A stretch of DNA of 64,000 bases. Origin: Monocercomonoides exilis (taxonomy: Eukaryota > Preaxostyla > Oxymonadida > Polymastigidae). A program made the translations under genes and the position numbers. The notes under the pieces were generated by a model. The model was not told where the DNA came from and did no database searches. It saw only the letters and a list, made by a program, of their open reading frames with translations. Positions 1 through 11,975 of the stretch are shown here, in pieces. Where the stretch lies: assembly GCA_001643675.2 (NCBI GenBank), contig LSRY02000066.1, positions 186,001-250,000 on the forward strand, read 5' to 3'. Each line of letters opens with the position of its first letter. Positions within the stretch are counted from its first letter, which is position 1.

Positions 1-2907
1 TTGTTATTGCTTCTGATTGAAGAAGGAGCAGATGAAGGAGAAGAAGAAGATGATGATGATGATGATGCTTTAGACGGAGATGAGGGAGTGGCAGATGTTG
101 CAGGAGATGCAGCAGGAGATGATGACAAAGCAGAAGGAGAAGAGGCAGGGGCAGAAGCTGGATACATTTCAGCCACTGACAGCATTGTTTGTGGTGGGAG
201 CGTTTCAATCATTGCATAAGACACGTCTGAATCCATCGGAGAAATATAATAAGCAGGAAACAGAGATGAAGAGGGATACATTGAAGCACTCAAATAGTCA
301 GCATTTGAATGTCTGTGAAGGCTTCTGCTTCTGTGATGGCTGTGCCGATGCGATTGCCGATCAAAAGAAGAAGAAGAAGAAGGTGAAGAGGAGGAGGAAT
401 AAAAGGAATAAGAAGAGGAAGATGAAGAAGATGAAGAAGAAGGAGAAGGAGAATATGAAGAAGAATGTCTGCGCCATTCAGATGAGCTGCTGCGAGAGTG
501 CGAAAAGAAGTGAGCATCAGTCGAATGACTGAAGTGACTGTGTCTGTGTTTGTGCCCCTGTTTCTGTCTCTGTCCATTTCTGCTTCCACTTCTATTTCTA
601 TTTCTATTTCCTCTTTTGTGTCTGTGACTGTGTTTGTGTTTGTGTTTGTGAGTGTAATCTTCATCACTACAGCTGCTGATGCTGTGAGAGTGATACTTCG
701 ATTGTGCAAAGAATGAAAATGCCTCTCTGTCTGAAGAGAGGGATGACAAAGAAGGACTTCGCAAATGTCTGTTTGAATGAGAATGGTGATGATGAGTGTG
801 TCTTCTCTGATGTTTTCTGCCTTTGTGTTTGTTGTTGTGATGTCTGTGAGAAGAGGATGGATGAGGCGGAATGAATGGAACAGACTCAGATTCTGATGAG
901 GACCCACTGACGTGGGCAAAATGGCGTCTTGATAACACATTCACAGGAGAAAGAGAAGAAGATGATGAGGAAGAGGAGGAGGAGGAGGAAGAGGAAGAAG
1001 ATGAAGAAGCAGAATGTGGAGTGATATTCGAAGACAATGCCTTGATGATCGACATGTCTGCTGCCTCCAGCACTTTCAGCATTCTCTCTTTCCTTTCGAG
1101 GCTGCTTTGTGTCTGCTCTTCTTTCTCTTTCACATACAACTTCGCACAAAACTCGCTGAAAAGATCCATCAAAATAGAATCTCCTAATTCTTCATCACTT
1201 TCACTACTGTCGAGGCTGTCTTTCTCCTCTTTGCATTCTTCTTCTGATGACTCTTCCTTCTGCTCTTTATCATCTTCATCCTTGGCTTCTGTTGCTTTCT
1301 CTTTCTCTTTCTCTTTCTCTTTCTCTTCGTTATTTCCTCTGTCATTTCCTTTTCTTTTCTCGCTTTTTGCTCCTCTGCTTTCCTTCTTTTTTTGATCTTT
1401 TTGTTTCTTCTCATCCTTCTTGCCCTTCCTCTTTCCTTTCCCATGGCGGTTCTTGATGTATGCCAATATCTTTCTATTGCTCCACCCAGCTGTCTTCCAT
1501 CTGCTGTCCTCTTTCATCAGCCTTTTCGCCTCTTCAAACAGAGTCCCCGACGAAATCTGCCCTTTGCCTGCATATTCGCTGCACATCTTGTAGAAGCGAG
1601 CATAGATCACGCTCTTCCACGCATACAGCTTGTTTTGTGCTGACTTCTTTGTGTGTGTGATGTGCATGTTGTACAGCATCTGCCTCTCCTTCATCGTCCG
1701 CACCTGAACATACCGCTTGTCAGACACAACAAGCGGAATCAGCTCTTCAAACGGAGGCGCCTCAAACAAGACATCGATTTCGTCTTCTTCTGCAGGAGAT
1801 CTCTGCATTTTGGGGTGAATGGAATAATACTGCTCAATCGCTTCAGCAAGAAGCTCAGTGAAATCATTGTACTTTTCATACTGCTGCTTCTTATGTTCGC
1901 TTTTTGATTTTTCTGACGAGGAAGATGAACTGCTGCGGCGTGCTGCAGAAGATGTAGGAGGAAGAGGGGGAGGGGCAGAAGAAGAGGCATGTGAGTCAGT
2001 CGATGTGTTTGCTCTTCGAGAAATCGGTTTGTGCTCGTTTCTCTCATCCGCTTTGGGCTCTTCAGCATTAGTGCCATTCTCGTGAGATACAAGATTTTCA
2101 GTGTGTTGACTTTGGAGTGCAGAAGCTGATGATTCTTCAGAGGAAGGCAGAGCATCCGAAATTTGGATTGGAAGTTCCTCAAGATGAACGTGAAGTGTAT
2201 CAGATGAAGCATTATTTCCATTGTTGAAAACTGGAAAGACAGGGAAAACAGAGATTTCTGTGAGGGGAAAAAGAGATTTTATATTGAAAAGCATTTTAAA
2301 AAGAATTCAATATTTTTTAAAGGATGTTATTCAAATTAAAATTCAACAATTTTTGATTAATTTAATTATGAAGTTACAAAAAACCCAAACCTGAACCATT
2401 AGTATGCTCTATCACTTCGCGGAGGTACAGTTCTTGTTGGGTGTAAATATTAGGATTTAAGGGAGATAAAAGCTCGTGAAAAAAAAGAGGGCGAAGAATT
2501 TGTCGAGTTTTTGTTTTTGATTTTTGTTGACATTTTGTAAGTTTATGCTTATAATGTGGATGGTTTTTTCGATAGTTCTCAAGTTTGATGCGTATCTTAG
2601 GTGGCAGTTCCCACCGAGATTCTTGCGTTTGAATGTTAACGTGGTAAATCCTTCCTTCCATGTTTGTATATTCTCGCCAAGGTCCCTGTATTTGTAGTTT
2701 TATTAAGAATGATTCATATTTGAAAATACAAACGATTTATACCAATATTTCTCTTTCTTCTTTTGTGTACAGTTCAAGAGGTCTGTCAAAGAACGATCTT
2801 CTTGATAAAAAATGATAATAAATTGTTCTTCCATTAATTGTCTGTGAAATCCAGAACATATCATTCGAGTTCTGGTGAACATTATAATATTTTGAATTAT
2901 ACATCAT
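1..2907 (-). CDS. PRP40: Prp40-like U1 snRNP protein with tandem WW domains and FF-like region (3' end outside window)
   Basis: Proposed exons are 2907-2743, 2685-2391 and 2257 to beyond base 1; the phase closes at both junctions. Exon 1 encodes a first WW-like domain (FWISQTINGRTIYYH), whose second Trp is Phe. Exon 2 opens with a better WW domain (GPWREYTNMEGRIYHVN, then RWELPP). After a Ser-rich linker come two segments resembling FF domains (FEELIPLVVSDKRYVQV, and later LFEEAKRLMKEDSRW). The rest, to the window edge, is Lys/Glu, Ser and His rich (SR/SH-like). Tandem WW followed by FF repeats is the layout of Prp40/PRPF40, which binds U1 snRNP and bridges 5' splice site and branch point; TCERG1-type proteins share it. 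The acceptor of intron 2 could instead be at 2230, in the same phase. The frame stays open to base 1, so the C-terminus is not seen. The WW assignment is firm, the Prp40 name less so. Confidence 0.65.
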
Positions 2908-3231
2908 TCAATAAATAAATTTTTCCAAAAGCAAAACTTCGATAAAACAATTCAAATTATCTCAATAAACTCAAACATCTTTTTTATTTGGCATTGTGTG
3001 GAATTGATAATGTGTAGTAGTGTTCTTCAAAATGAAATATAAACGAAAACAATGGTTGGTTTGAATTTGACAGTGGAAAATGCAAATGTCTATAATGGTT
3101 GTCCCATATTAAAAATAATCATTAGTTACGAATGATTTTGTTGATAACGATGAAATACGCTGGAATTTTTATTATTTAAAAAATAAAATAAATATATATA
3201 ACATTTAAATTGTTTTGCAATTACTGTTCAA
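2908..3231. other. AT-rich divergent intergenic spacer
   Basis: This 324-bp spacer lies between the starts of the Prp40-like gene (minus) and the small plus-strand gene, so it should hold both promoters. It is very AT-rich. I see no recognisable promoter motif, RNA gene or conserved reading frame in it. Confidence 0.5.
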
Positions 3232-3735
3232 ATGGAACGATTTTTAAATGTATTTGTTGAGAATCGTTGCGATGAGCCTCTTCTTGGACTTAATCTTGTT
3301 TCAAAACATGGAGATATTTCAGTTAGTGACGAAGAGAAACCAATAACTGTTCCGCCGCATAGCAGAGTTTTGGTTACAAAATTTTCAGCAGGGATTGGGA
3401 GTGAAAAAGGAATTAAAGGAAAGGCTCGATTTTCATGCGGTCCTCATGATGAACGTGTTGTAAAAATGAAATGGAAAGTGGGTGGCAAGCATGGAGAAAA
3501 TAGATATAAAGTTATTTCTTCATCAGATATGTTCCGTGGACTTACACCAGTGGAAGAGCATGATGGACCAAATTCAAATGTCACTTTTGTTGTTGAAGCT
3601 ACTGAATTATATAGTAAGCCATCCAATGAAGCCGACGAGCGTGCGCAATCATCGGTCTCGCAACATCAGCAACAAGAAAAACATCAATCCGTTAATTCTT
3701 CAAATCCTCAAGCGGCAGGTGGGATATCTGCTTAA
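3232..3735 (+). CDS. Hypothetical 167-residue protein, probably beta-rich
   Basis: A single-exon frame starts with ATG and ends with TAA, and its GC content is clearly above that of its flanks. Residues 1-130 alternate polar and hydrophobic positions, as in a beta-sandwich (FLNVFVENR, LLGLNLVSK, VTFVVEATELY). The last 40 residues are Gln/Ser rich and look disordered. There is no signal peptide or membrane segment. I do not recognise the family; the spacing of short strands and Gly/Pro loops vaguely recalls small secreted or lectin-like beta-sandwiches, but no diagnostic motif supports a name. It lies between the Prp40-like and MORN genes, and its 3' end faces the 3' end of the MORN gene. Confidence 0.7.
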   Translation: MERFLNVFVENRCDEPLLGLNLVSKHGDISVSDEEKPITVPPHSRVLVTKFSAGIGSEKGIKGKARFSCGPHDERVVKMKWKVGGKHGENRYKVISSSDMFRGLTPVEEHDGPNSNVTFVVEATELYSKPSNEADERAQSSVSQHQQQEKHQSVNSSNPQAAGGISA

Positions 3736-4231
3736 TGCATTTAATTATTCATAAAAAAGGAAAAGAATTTAGTTACACGTTTTACTGTTTCATCTGAAAT
3801 TTTATTAGCTAATTTTAAAAAAAAGAATATAATACATATTGAACACTTTTTTTTAACTTTTGATCGTTTTGTTGAACAGATGAAATGAGTAAAAAGGAAA
3901 AGGAAAAAAATTTAAAAAGGATCTGTTTTAAATAAGCTCTCATCAAATGATTCAAATGATTTTTTTCTTTTTTGGTAATTTTTGTGCGGAAAAACAAAAA
4001 AAAAATCATTTCAACAAAAATTCCACAACATGATTTTTGAGTTTAAGTTTTAAAAAAATGAAAAATAAAATAGGAATAAACAATTATACCACAAATTTCT
4101 GAAGGTATAACACGGATATAAAAATATATTATTAGTTAAAGGAATGAAAAACAACTCATCTCGATTAGTATCTCCATCATGCATTTCATTTTGAACTGTC
4201 ATTTATTCGCAACAACCTTTCCCACAGCTCA
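3736..4231. other. AT-rich convergent spacer
   Basis: This is the spacer between the convergent small hypothetical gene and the MORN gene. It is A/T-rich with many homopolymer runs. No gene or RNA is supported; it presumably carries the two 3' ends. Confidence 0.5.
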
Positions 4232-6156
4232 TCACAATGCCGGATTTGACCATCGTGAGCATTTAGGGAACTTCAGTGTGCCTTTGTCCTTGAGCGATCC
4301 TTCTTTCCATTCGCCTTCAAATGTGATGCCAGTAACAAATGTCAGTATGCCCATGCCGTGCTTCCGATCATTCAGCCATTCTCCTTCATATGTGAGCTCT
4401 GGTGAAGTAAATATCCCTTTTCCTTCTCTCTATATAACATTTTCCAATTGTTTCATAAATAAATAAAATAAAAATTATTTTTTGATTTCAAATTATTCAT
4501 AAAAAAAATTTGATAAAAAATATTCACTTCAATGACTTTTACAAAAATAAGACAAAAAAAGAAACATGAACTCATTTTGATTCAGCAAACCTTATCATTG
4601 ACAAAATGGCCCACATAACTTGTTGTGTCGTTGTATGTCATTGTACCGTGGCCATTCATCATTCCATTCTGAAATTCTCCTTCGTAAATCCACTTTCCTT
4701 CATTCCTCAATTTTCCTTTGCCGCTGTACTTTCCATCAGCAAAGGAACCTTCATATACACGCCCATCGCTGTATGTGAAGACACCTTCTCCTTCTATTTT
4801 CGTTGTTTCAGTAAACAATTGAAAATATTATTGTTTTATTTAAAGAATTCGAAATACCGAAAAACATGAAATGAAAATCCATACCAATTTTGTCATCTTT
4901 GAAATCTCCGCTGAAATGATCGCCATTTCCATATCGCATTTCCCCGTGTCCATTCTATTGAAAGGAATTATGCAAAAAGCAAATAGAAATAAGAAAATTA
5001 ATTGCAGTATTATTTCAATCAGCATTTCAAAAGAAAAAACAAATAGGATTAGAAAAGAAGATTTCCTTTAAAAATTTGTTGATGGCCATTCAATGAAAAT
5101 TGAATATTTGAAACATTTATTGAGATTTCATTCTTTTCGAAAGACTGCACACTTTTTTCCCTGAATACCATTTGCCATTGTATTGTGAACCATCAGTGTA
5201 ATTATAAACACCTTCCCCACTAATCTCATCATCTTCCCACTCTCCATCATATGAACTTCCATCTGGGAACCTGCACTTTCCTTTGCCTTCTCTTCTTCCT
5301 GCGCAATATATTCCAATCATAACATTTTTGAGTAATATTTGAAAATTTCATTTTCAGTTTTAATTTTTTTGCAAACAATCATGGAGAAATACTTTGAAAA
5401 CTTAACGAAAATAATACCATTCTTAAACTCGCCTTCGTAAACTTCTTCTTTTTCGCCTTCATTTTCTGGTGGAATTGTAAGTTTACCTTTTCCATGTCTA
5501 GAATAGAGTTCATTCAATTAACTTTCAACGAATTTTTTTTAAGATTTCACAAAGCATACGGTTTCAAATTTAAAACTTCTCCTTCATATCTCCCTTCATC
5601 TTTATCAATAATTATTCCAGATCCTGTGAATTCGTTTTCCTGAAAATATTTTTTAGAAAAACAATATTAAAAATTAATTGAAGCACACAATCCAATCTCC
5701 ATCATATGTTATATTCCCTTTCGTATATACTCCTTTTCCATGTCTTTTTCCTTCGACCACTTCCCCTGTGTATTGTGCAACTTCGGGTCCATCTGAAAAA
5801 TATGAATAAAAAAACGAAGCTCATGAAGCAACCAAACCTTGCTTGTATATCCATTTTCCCTTTCCATTTGGCTTATCTTCAGACCAATTTCCTTCATATA
5901 TTTCTCCTGATGGCCACACACACTTTCCTTGACCATTTCTTTGCCCTTTGACCATAGATCCAGTATATATTTCTCCCGTTGGGAACTGCATTGTTCCATA
6001 GCCTTCTGGAAGTCCATCAACAAAGGGAATGTTAGTTCGAAAATTAGATTCCTGTTTTGTTGACATTTTGTCAAAATCTAAATTTTTAGCACATATAATT
6101 TTTTCTTTTTCAATTTTTTCTTTATTGGAGAAAGTTTTCTCCATAGAAATAACCAT
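4232..6156 (-). CDS. MORN-repeat protein, 8 exons, 399 residues
   Basis: Proposed exons are 6156-5838, 5792-5689, 5639-5560, 5497-5418, 5298-5153, 4954-4885, 4793-4591 and 4429-4232; every junction keeps phase and the stop is TGA. The product is almost entirely MORN repeats of the form GxGxxxxxxGxxYxGxWxxG: EGYGTMQFPTGEIYTGSM, NGQGKCVWPSGEIYEGNW, REGKGKCRFPDGSSYDGEW and NGHGTMTYNDTTSYVGHF among about 14 units. Most introns fall inside repeats. MORN arrays bind lipid or act as scaffolds at membranes, cilia (radial spoke heads) or cytoskeletal rings; there is no kinase or SET domain here to narrow the role. The first ATG (6156) adds a Lys/Glu-rich leader; translation could instead begin at an internal Met near 6066. 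Donors are GTTTGG, GTGTGC, GTATGC, GTATTA, GTGTGC, GTATGG and GTTTGC. Confidence 0.85.
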
Positions 6157-7220
6157 TGATTTGTTTCTTTTAATTCTTCTTTTAACTGTTTGTATGTTTC
6201 ATCTCATTGTGAAAAAACGCCCATGATTAATACTTGGCATCCTTTTTTTTTTTTTTTTGAATAAATACGATATTTTTAAAGAAATAGATGAAATATATTT
6301 TTAAAGGATGTTATTCTGATCATCACTGTTAAAATGTAGTGAGATGAATTGAAAAGAACCAAAATGGAATCGTCTTGGAAACTGTTTAAGATTTATTTTG
6401 TTTTTAGGGAAAAGTGAGAACAATAAAGAAGGTGAAAGAGCAAAAGCAAACGAAGGAAAGAGAAAGAAGTGAATGAAAATAAGAAAGTTCGAAAAACACG
6501 AGAAAAATGCAACAAATGGAACAGCATTGGAGAATAGACAGAGTGTTCAGAAGAAAGCGAGAAGAACAATATGAACGATTTTGTTTGGCTTCTCGAGTCA
6601 TATGCGATGAAGGTGATTGCGATGTGAAAAATGATGCAAAGATGGAAAATCTGTAGCTTTCATGCAATTGCTCTGTTTGTGGAATGACACTGAAGAAGAA
6701 TGGGAGTTGTTCGCTACTTTTCTTCATACGATCTGTTTAATGGCGTCAAAGGGGGAACTGGAGCATTTGAGGATTAAAAGCTGAAGAAGATATATGGAGA
6801 TGTTGATCACTTTGCTGGTGAAGAAAAGAAGTTCCCGAAATTGATGCAGGCACTCTTTTCTGAAAAGTTATCATCTGCTTAGAATACATCGACGTAGCCA
6901 TCTGAAACAAATTTTCAAACAATGTTTTCTTCTACTTTTATTTCTTCTCTTTATGATCTATTCATTCTTCTTCTCCTTCTTTCGCTCCTTCAACTATTTC
7001 TTCTTCATTTTTTTTTTTTTTCTTCTTCCTTTTCTTCCTGTTCCTCTTTAACTTCTTCAGCTTCTTCATCTTATTTGACTATTTTTTTCACATCAGAACT
7101 TGTTCCTGTTTTATTTTTGATGAAAATTATCAACATCAAAATGTGTTTCCTCTGTTTTTCAACAAGCACATCAGTCAAACCAAATGATATTTGATATGTT
7201 ATTGTTGATATTGATTTTGA
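6157..7220. other. Spacer with no supportable gene
   Basis: About 6410-6730 and 6920-7190 contain short frames on either strand, but they are low-complexity (Lys/Glu one way, Phe/Ser/Leu the other) and interrupted. Base composition at 6410-6860 is closer to coding than to the usual spacer, so this may be a decayed gene. I cannot name it and no frame stays open without stops. Confidence 0.4.
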
Positions 7221-7232
7221 AGAAAATAACAC

Positions 7233-7463
7233 CTATTTGTTCGTCATTGAAGCAACTTCGGATAATGACAACTTATCACAGTTGATCATAATATGTTTTG
7301 AATCGATTTTTTCATTGTTGTTGTATATTTGATGATAAATATCATTCATTAAGGTTTTAAAAAATGTGATATTTTTTGTCATAAGGCCACTTTTAGGGTA
7401 TCCAAATGTCTTCATTAATAACGCTTTATTAAGATACGAATCATTTTCATTCGTTTTATGCAT
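7233..7463 (-). other. Short orphan reading frame of unknown status
   Basis: A 76-codon frame starts with ATG and contains a run such as MKTFGYPKSGLMTKNITFFK. It lies beside the mariner relic in transposon-rich DNA. No family is recognised and no neighbouring exon is evident. It is most likely a remnant of a repeat or chance. Confidence 0.2.
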
Positions 7464-7614
7464 AAATTCATATACATAATAACATAAAAAAAAGTGTTTT
7501 AAAAAATTACTTATAAATTAGAAAAAATGAATAAATATAGGGTGGTATTTTTAATTTTATTTAAAAATTTTGATATGGTTTAAAAATTTTTGCGATATAA
7601 TTAATCTAAAAAAT

Positions 7615-8640
7615 ATTCACCATTTTGAACTGTGATAAATTCCAATCGCTTAATCCAACTATCAAAGGCACGAATAATCATGTCTGAAGATGTTGAATAA
7701 AGAAATTTTCTTATATCTATTTCCAATTCTTCAAAATGAGAAATATTTTTCCCTTTCAGAGCCATATTTTTGTAGCCGAAGAGGAAAGAATCACATGGGG
7801 CAACATCAGGAGAATAAGGAGGATGAGGGAGAATATTTGAATGATGCTCCTCCGCAAAGATCTTAGATATTGCAGCTGTGTACGGACGAGCATTATCGAA
7901 ATGAATAAAGTAATTTTTAGGAGAAACGGAAGAAAGGTCTTAGTGGATTTGGATGATGGACTTTAATATCGAATTTACGAAATATTCTGTATTCATTTTT
8001 GTTTTTTCTGGCAGAATATTGAGAAAAAACAACCCATGGACTGAAATGATAATCGAATACCAGAATTTCTTATCTGAATAAGTGTAATTTGCTGAGGTTG
8101 ATTCTTCAGATTATTCTTTTCTCCATTCGCATTCCAAATTATTACTTTTGATGAAAAAGGATTCATCTCCTGTTATCAGCCCTTCAAAATTTTTTATCTG
8201 AAAATCTCGCAGTTTCTCCAATAATTGCTAGCCAGTTTGAACGCGGATTTTTTTCTGATCCTCATTCAGTGCGTACGGTACCCACCTAATTTTGTTAGAA
8301 TGAAATTGTTATTTATCATGAAGAATACTTAAAATAGTTGTTTTTGCAACACTAAATTGTTCTGACAACGCTCTGGAGCTAATATGAGGATTTTCTTCCA
8401 CTGCTTGTTGTATTTTCTTCATCAACACTTCATTTGTTGGCCTGCCGCGACTATAATGTCTCCTGTCAATTTCTTCTCGCCTTTGAATACTAATGATCCA
8501 TGAACAATTCGTTCTGATATCCTGAAGTTTTAAACCATACACAATTTGTTGTTTTTCATATATTGTTCGGCATTCATTCCAATCAAAGTGCAGAACCCTG
8601 TAATATCAAATAGTTTTTGATAATTCATTTTTTATTTACG
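7615..8640 (-). pseudogene. Mariner-family transposase relic (DD34D)
   Basis: Read on the minus strand, a broken frame carries a helix-turn-helix (SRALSEQFSVAKTTILSIL, about 8310-8380). The catalytic landmarks of mariner transposases follow: GDESFF (first Asp), HFDNARPYTA (second Asp) and HPPYSPDVAPCDSFLFGY (third Asp). Counting residues between the second and third Asp gives exactly 34, the DD34D spacing that defines mariner, as opposed to DD34E in Tc1. In-frame stops and frame changes (for example after WRKE, and near IQIH) make it non-functional. Terminal inverted repeats were not resolved. Hinge and C-terminus are readable to about 7615. Cut-and-paste element with TA target is the family expectation. 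Confidence 0.85.
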
Positions 8641-8671
8641 TATTTTTAATTCTTTGTGCAAAATATACAGG

Positions 8672-8699
8672 ACCACTCTATTATATAAGAGTGATCCAT
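8672..8699. repeat. Short imperfect palindrome next to the mariner relic
   Basis: Two arms of about 11 bases (ggaccactcta and the near-reverse complement agagtgatcc) flank an AT centre. It lies just outside the 5' end of the mariner reading frame and could be part of an element terminus or a separate foldback. No target duplication was identified. Confidence 0.4.
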
Positions 8700-8985
8700 A
8701 ATTTGACATGATAGAATCTCAAAAATGCAAAAAGAAATCTATTTCATCAATAATTCGTATATTTTCAGACTTTCATTCAACCTGAAAATGGTTCTTCATA
8801 AATGTGATGAACAATCAAAATGTAACTTGTCCAAAATGTGCTCGTTATATGATATTTTGTAAAAAAATAAACAAATGAAAAAATTTTCAAATGTGAAGAG
8901 TACTCAGCCGAACGTTCAGAATCAAAGAGCAATGTTTTTTTCTGATAGAACATTAAATTGAATCAAATTCTTTTCAATATTTCAC

Positions 8986-9790
8986 ATGTTGTGGATAGGC
9001 TTGTCAGTCATTCGAATTCGTCTGATCACAGATTTCAACAAATCTTCAATAGGATATTGGGTGAGTGTTATTAGAACAGTTGCAACAGAACTGATCAACA
9101 GACAAAAAATTTCTCTTGATAGTGAAGAAGTTATTGTTCAAATTGAAGAGGCAATATGGAGGAGGAGGAAGAAACAGAAATGGATTTTTGGAGCTGTTGA
9201 GAAAAAAAGCGGCAAAATGGAAGCAAAAAAACAAATTCACATTGTTCCAAACAGAAGCAGAAAAACATTGATTTCAATTATTGAAAAATATAACAAAAAG
9301 AAAACAGAAATACAAAATGATGAGTTTAAAATCTTCAATCACCTAAAAGAAATCGGTTTCATTCACAAAACTGTTTGTCACAAACGAAACTGTGTCGATC
9401 CAGATTCTGAAGCTTGAACAAACAAAATAAAAGGTATTTGGAGCTATGCAAATTTATTTATTCCTTCTCGTAGTGTCGTTAAAAAAATATTTTCCCGATT
9501 GCTTATTTTTTATTTTTTTATTTTTATTTTTATTTTTATTTTTATTTTTATTTTTATTTTTATTTTTATTTTTATTTTTATTTTTATTTTTATTTTTATT
9601 TTTTTTGATTAGAAAAAGAAAACTTTTCTATTTTGAACAGTTAATATTGGATACATCTCGATCTGATGAAATTTTGGAAAAAAAAGGCAGAAATGAAATG
9701 AAACAATGTATTTTGCATGATAATGATAATAATACTGATGACACTGATGAAACGGAAAATGAAATCTGTGATGATAAGTTGATTAAATGA
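8986..9790 (+). pseudogene. Merlin/IS1595 (ISXO2-like) transposase relic, copy 1
   Basis: The frame has SIGYWVSVIRTV and EEVIVQIEEAIWRRRKK, then WIFGAVE, VPNRSRKTLISIIEKY and GFIHKTVCHKRN followed by VDPDS. This is the order of the ISXO2-like catalytic domain: acidic residue in the ID/EE position, RRR basic run, W(V/I)FG, DR-like strand, H...NH, DP.TG. A TGA at 9414 cuts the frame exactly where relatives read GACTN; beyond it the same frame continues as TNKIKGIWSYANLFIPSRS. It then runs into a TTTTTA hexamer array and ends in an acidic tail (DNDNNTDDTDETENE). Merlin is the eukaryotic relative of IS1016/IS1595. The family is well supported; activity is excluded by the stop. Confidence 0.75.
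9505..9606. repeat. TTTTTA hexanucleotide microsatellite
   Basis: About 16 tandem copies of ttttta run through the 3' part of the first Merlin relic. On the plus strand they read as a Phe-Leu alternation, which is an artefact. The array separates the transposase core from its acidic tail, so it likely expanded after the element died. Confidence 0.9.
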
Positions 9791-10307
9791 CATGAAAGAG
9801 GAGAAAAAAAGAAAACATAAAGAAAGCGAATACGACGTTCTAGATATATATGACATTTCACCGAATATTGATATTGACGATGTTTCAGCTTCTTCTTCAG
9901 AAACATCTCAATAAAAAGTCGGAGGTTGTGGATCTGCTTCAGAATGGAAAGAAGATTGAACAGTGAAATTTCCAAAATTGACATTTTTTGATCACTTTTC
10001 TATTTAACGGTTCACTTCATATTCAATTATTGATTCAAGTCAAATACATGATCATAAACATTTTTGAAAACTATTTATCAGGTGCTTTAATAATATCCAA
10101 GTCAAATTTCAAAAAAATTTGATATATGGAAAAATAAATAGGCATTCCAAAAGAAGCCTCTTGCCAATTTTTTGTGTTATGAACATAACTTTTTTATTTA
10201 AATACACAAAAAAGATAAATTTTTTCAATGTCATGTGGCATTACAAAAGCCTGATTGTAAACGAAAATTTTGAAACAAGAAGTGCTTTATATATTCATAA
10301 ATACATC

Positions 10308-11015
10308 ATTTATTATTCAAATTTGGTCAACTAATTATTCAAAATTAATAAAATACAGTATTTTTAAAAAAATTCTTTTTTGGTGAAAAATTTGTTTTTG
10401 GCTGAATGTTAGAAAGTGATTAAAATATTATATCATTTTATTATTCATTAAAGGCATGAGAAATTGTACCTCGAATATTATTATTAGTGAATAAACATGA
10501 AATTTTCTGATTTTTCAGAAAAAATCATCATCATTGAAATCTGATAGTTTTCAAATTAATTCTACTCACATTGTTGTATTATGAATAATTGAATCTTGAA
10601 ATGTCATTTGAAATAAAAGACCGAAAGATAAACAATAAATAATAAAAGATGAATTCAGAAAATGCATTCATGAATTTGTTCAGTTCTGAAATTTTTTTGT
10701 TTGTAAATTGATACAAAATATTTTCTTGATTCAATTATTCATAATACAACAATGTGAGTAGAATTAATTTGAAAACTATCAGATTTCAATGATGATGATT
10801 TTTTCTGAAAAATCAGAAAATTTCATGTTTATTCACTAATAATAATATTCGAGGTACAATTTCTCATGCCTTTAATGAATAATAAAATGATATAATATTT
10901 TAATCACTTTCTAACATTCAGCCAAAAACAAATTTTTCACCAAAAAAGAATTTTTTTAAAAATACTGTATTTTATTAATTTTGAATAATTAGTTGACCAA
11001 ATTTGAATAATAAAT
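10308..11015. mobile_element. Long perfect-looking palindrome (foldback/MITE-like), 288-bp arms
   Basis: Bases 10308-10595 and 10728-11015 are inverted copies of each other. Both arms are 288 bp, and reading them side by side shows no indel and essentially no mismatch; the loop is 132 bp. No protein is encoded. Such identical arms imply recent formation or arm-to-arm correction. A diverged relative lies at about 17690-18780. The structure fits a non-autonomous foldback element or a hairpin-forming MITE; no target duplication was identified with certainty. Confidence 0.85.
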
Positions 11016-11370
11016 AGTGTATCACTTATTTCAAAAATTTATTGATTTTCCAATTATTTTGAATACAACGACAAGTCAACGTCTGCATTAATTAAAAAAT
11101 GTTATAATTTGAAGCATTGATATAAATAAATTGTTTTCAATCAAAAAATATGATATTTTTTTATTTGAAATGTAATTTTCATAAAAAAGTTTAATTGACT
11201 CTTATATTTGAAAATGTTATTCATAATGTTCAAAATGAAATAACAGTTTTTCCTAAGTCACTGATTGAAATTTTATCTCTCAATTATGTGGAGAAATCAT
11301 CCATGTGATTGTGATAGTTTTTTAATTTTATTTATTTATTCATTATATCTTATTGATTTTTGTTTTATAA

Positions 11371-11487
11371 AATATTGTTTGTGTTAATGATGGAGGATAT
11401 TTTCAATAACTGTGAATAGTTGTTGAGATTTCTCTACTATCCACAGTTATTGAAAGAGTCCTTCATTATAAACACAAACAATAATAT
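11371..11487. repeat. Imperfect hairpin of about 117 bp
   Basis: The left arm begins aatattgtttgtgtt and includes ttcaataactgtgaatagt. The right arm carries actatccacagttattgaa and ends aacacaaacaataatatt. The arms pair over most of their length with a short centre. The hairpin lies between the 10.3-11.0 kb palindrome and the 11.5-14.5 kb element. It resembles a small MITE. Confidence 0.6.
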
Positions 11488-11975
11488 TTATCAAATGTGT
11501 CATTATATTTCAAATCATAACATTATCCGGTGTGTTGATAATCCAAAGGTTAATCATCATTAACCAAGTAATTTTCATCCAAAATTTGCATGCAAGCCAA
11601 TTTTTGCAAAAGCCACAGTTTGATACAAAAAAATAGAAGAGGAGTCATTATATGAATCCATCACCTTTAAGTGTTCATTGTGAATATTCAAAACATAAAT
11701 TTAAACAGAAATTTAAAACAGAAATTATTTGATATCAATATGGGTGATTATTTTTCAAATCATAACTTTTTTCGGGGTGTTTGTTCTTCAAAGTTTGTTT
11801 GTCAAAGGGAAGAGATTTTGTATTTAGATGTAAAAAATAATCACAACTATTTTTAAAACTAATGTTTTGGCTCAAATTAAGATGCAGATGTCTCTAATAA
11901 GCCTTTTCATTTTTCAGAATTCATTTGTTAATATTCAAGTGAATTTTTGGAACAGAAAATTTTGATAGAGAAAAT

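Noticed and set aside
290-940. Large frames with long Leu/His/Thr runs on the minus strand and Glu runs on the plus strand across 1-1450
   Set aside because: They are other-frame shadows of the Ser/His/Lys-rich exon of the Prp40-like gene, which is open through the whole stretch in a single frame.
3232-3735. Assigning the 167-residue protein to a pore-forming or lectin family
   Set aside because: Only a vague beta-strand pattern supports it; no diagnostic residues are visible.
9505-9606. CRISPR-like or satellite array
   Set aside because: It is a pure hexanucleotide microsatellite without spacers, in a eukaryotic genome.
9446-9700. Plus-strand frame with alternating Phe-Leu
   Set aside because: It is created by the TTTTTA microsatellite inside a dead Merlin copy.
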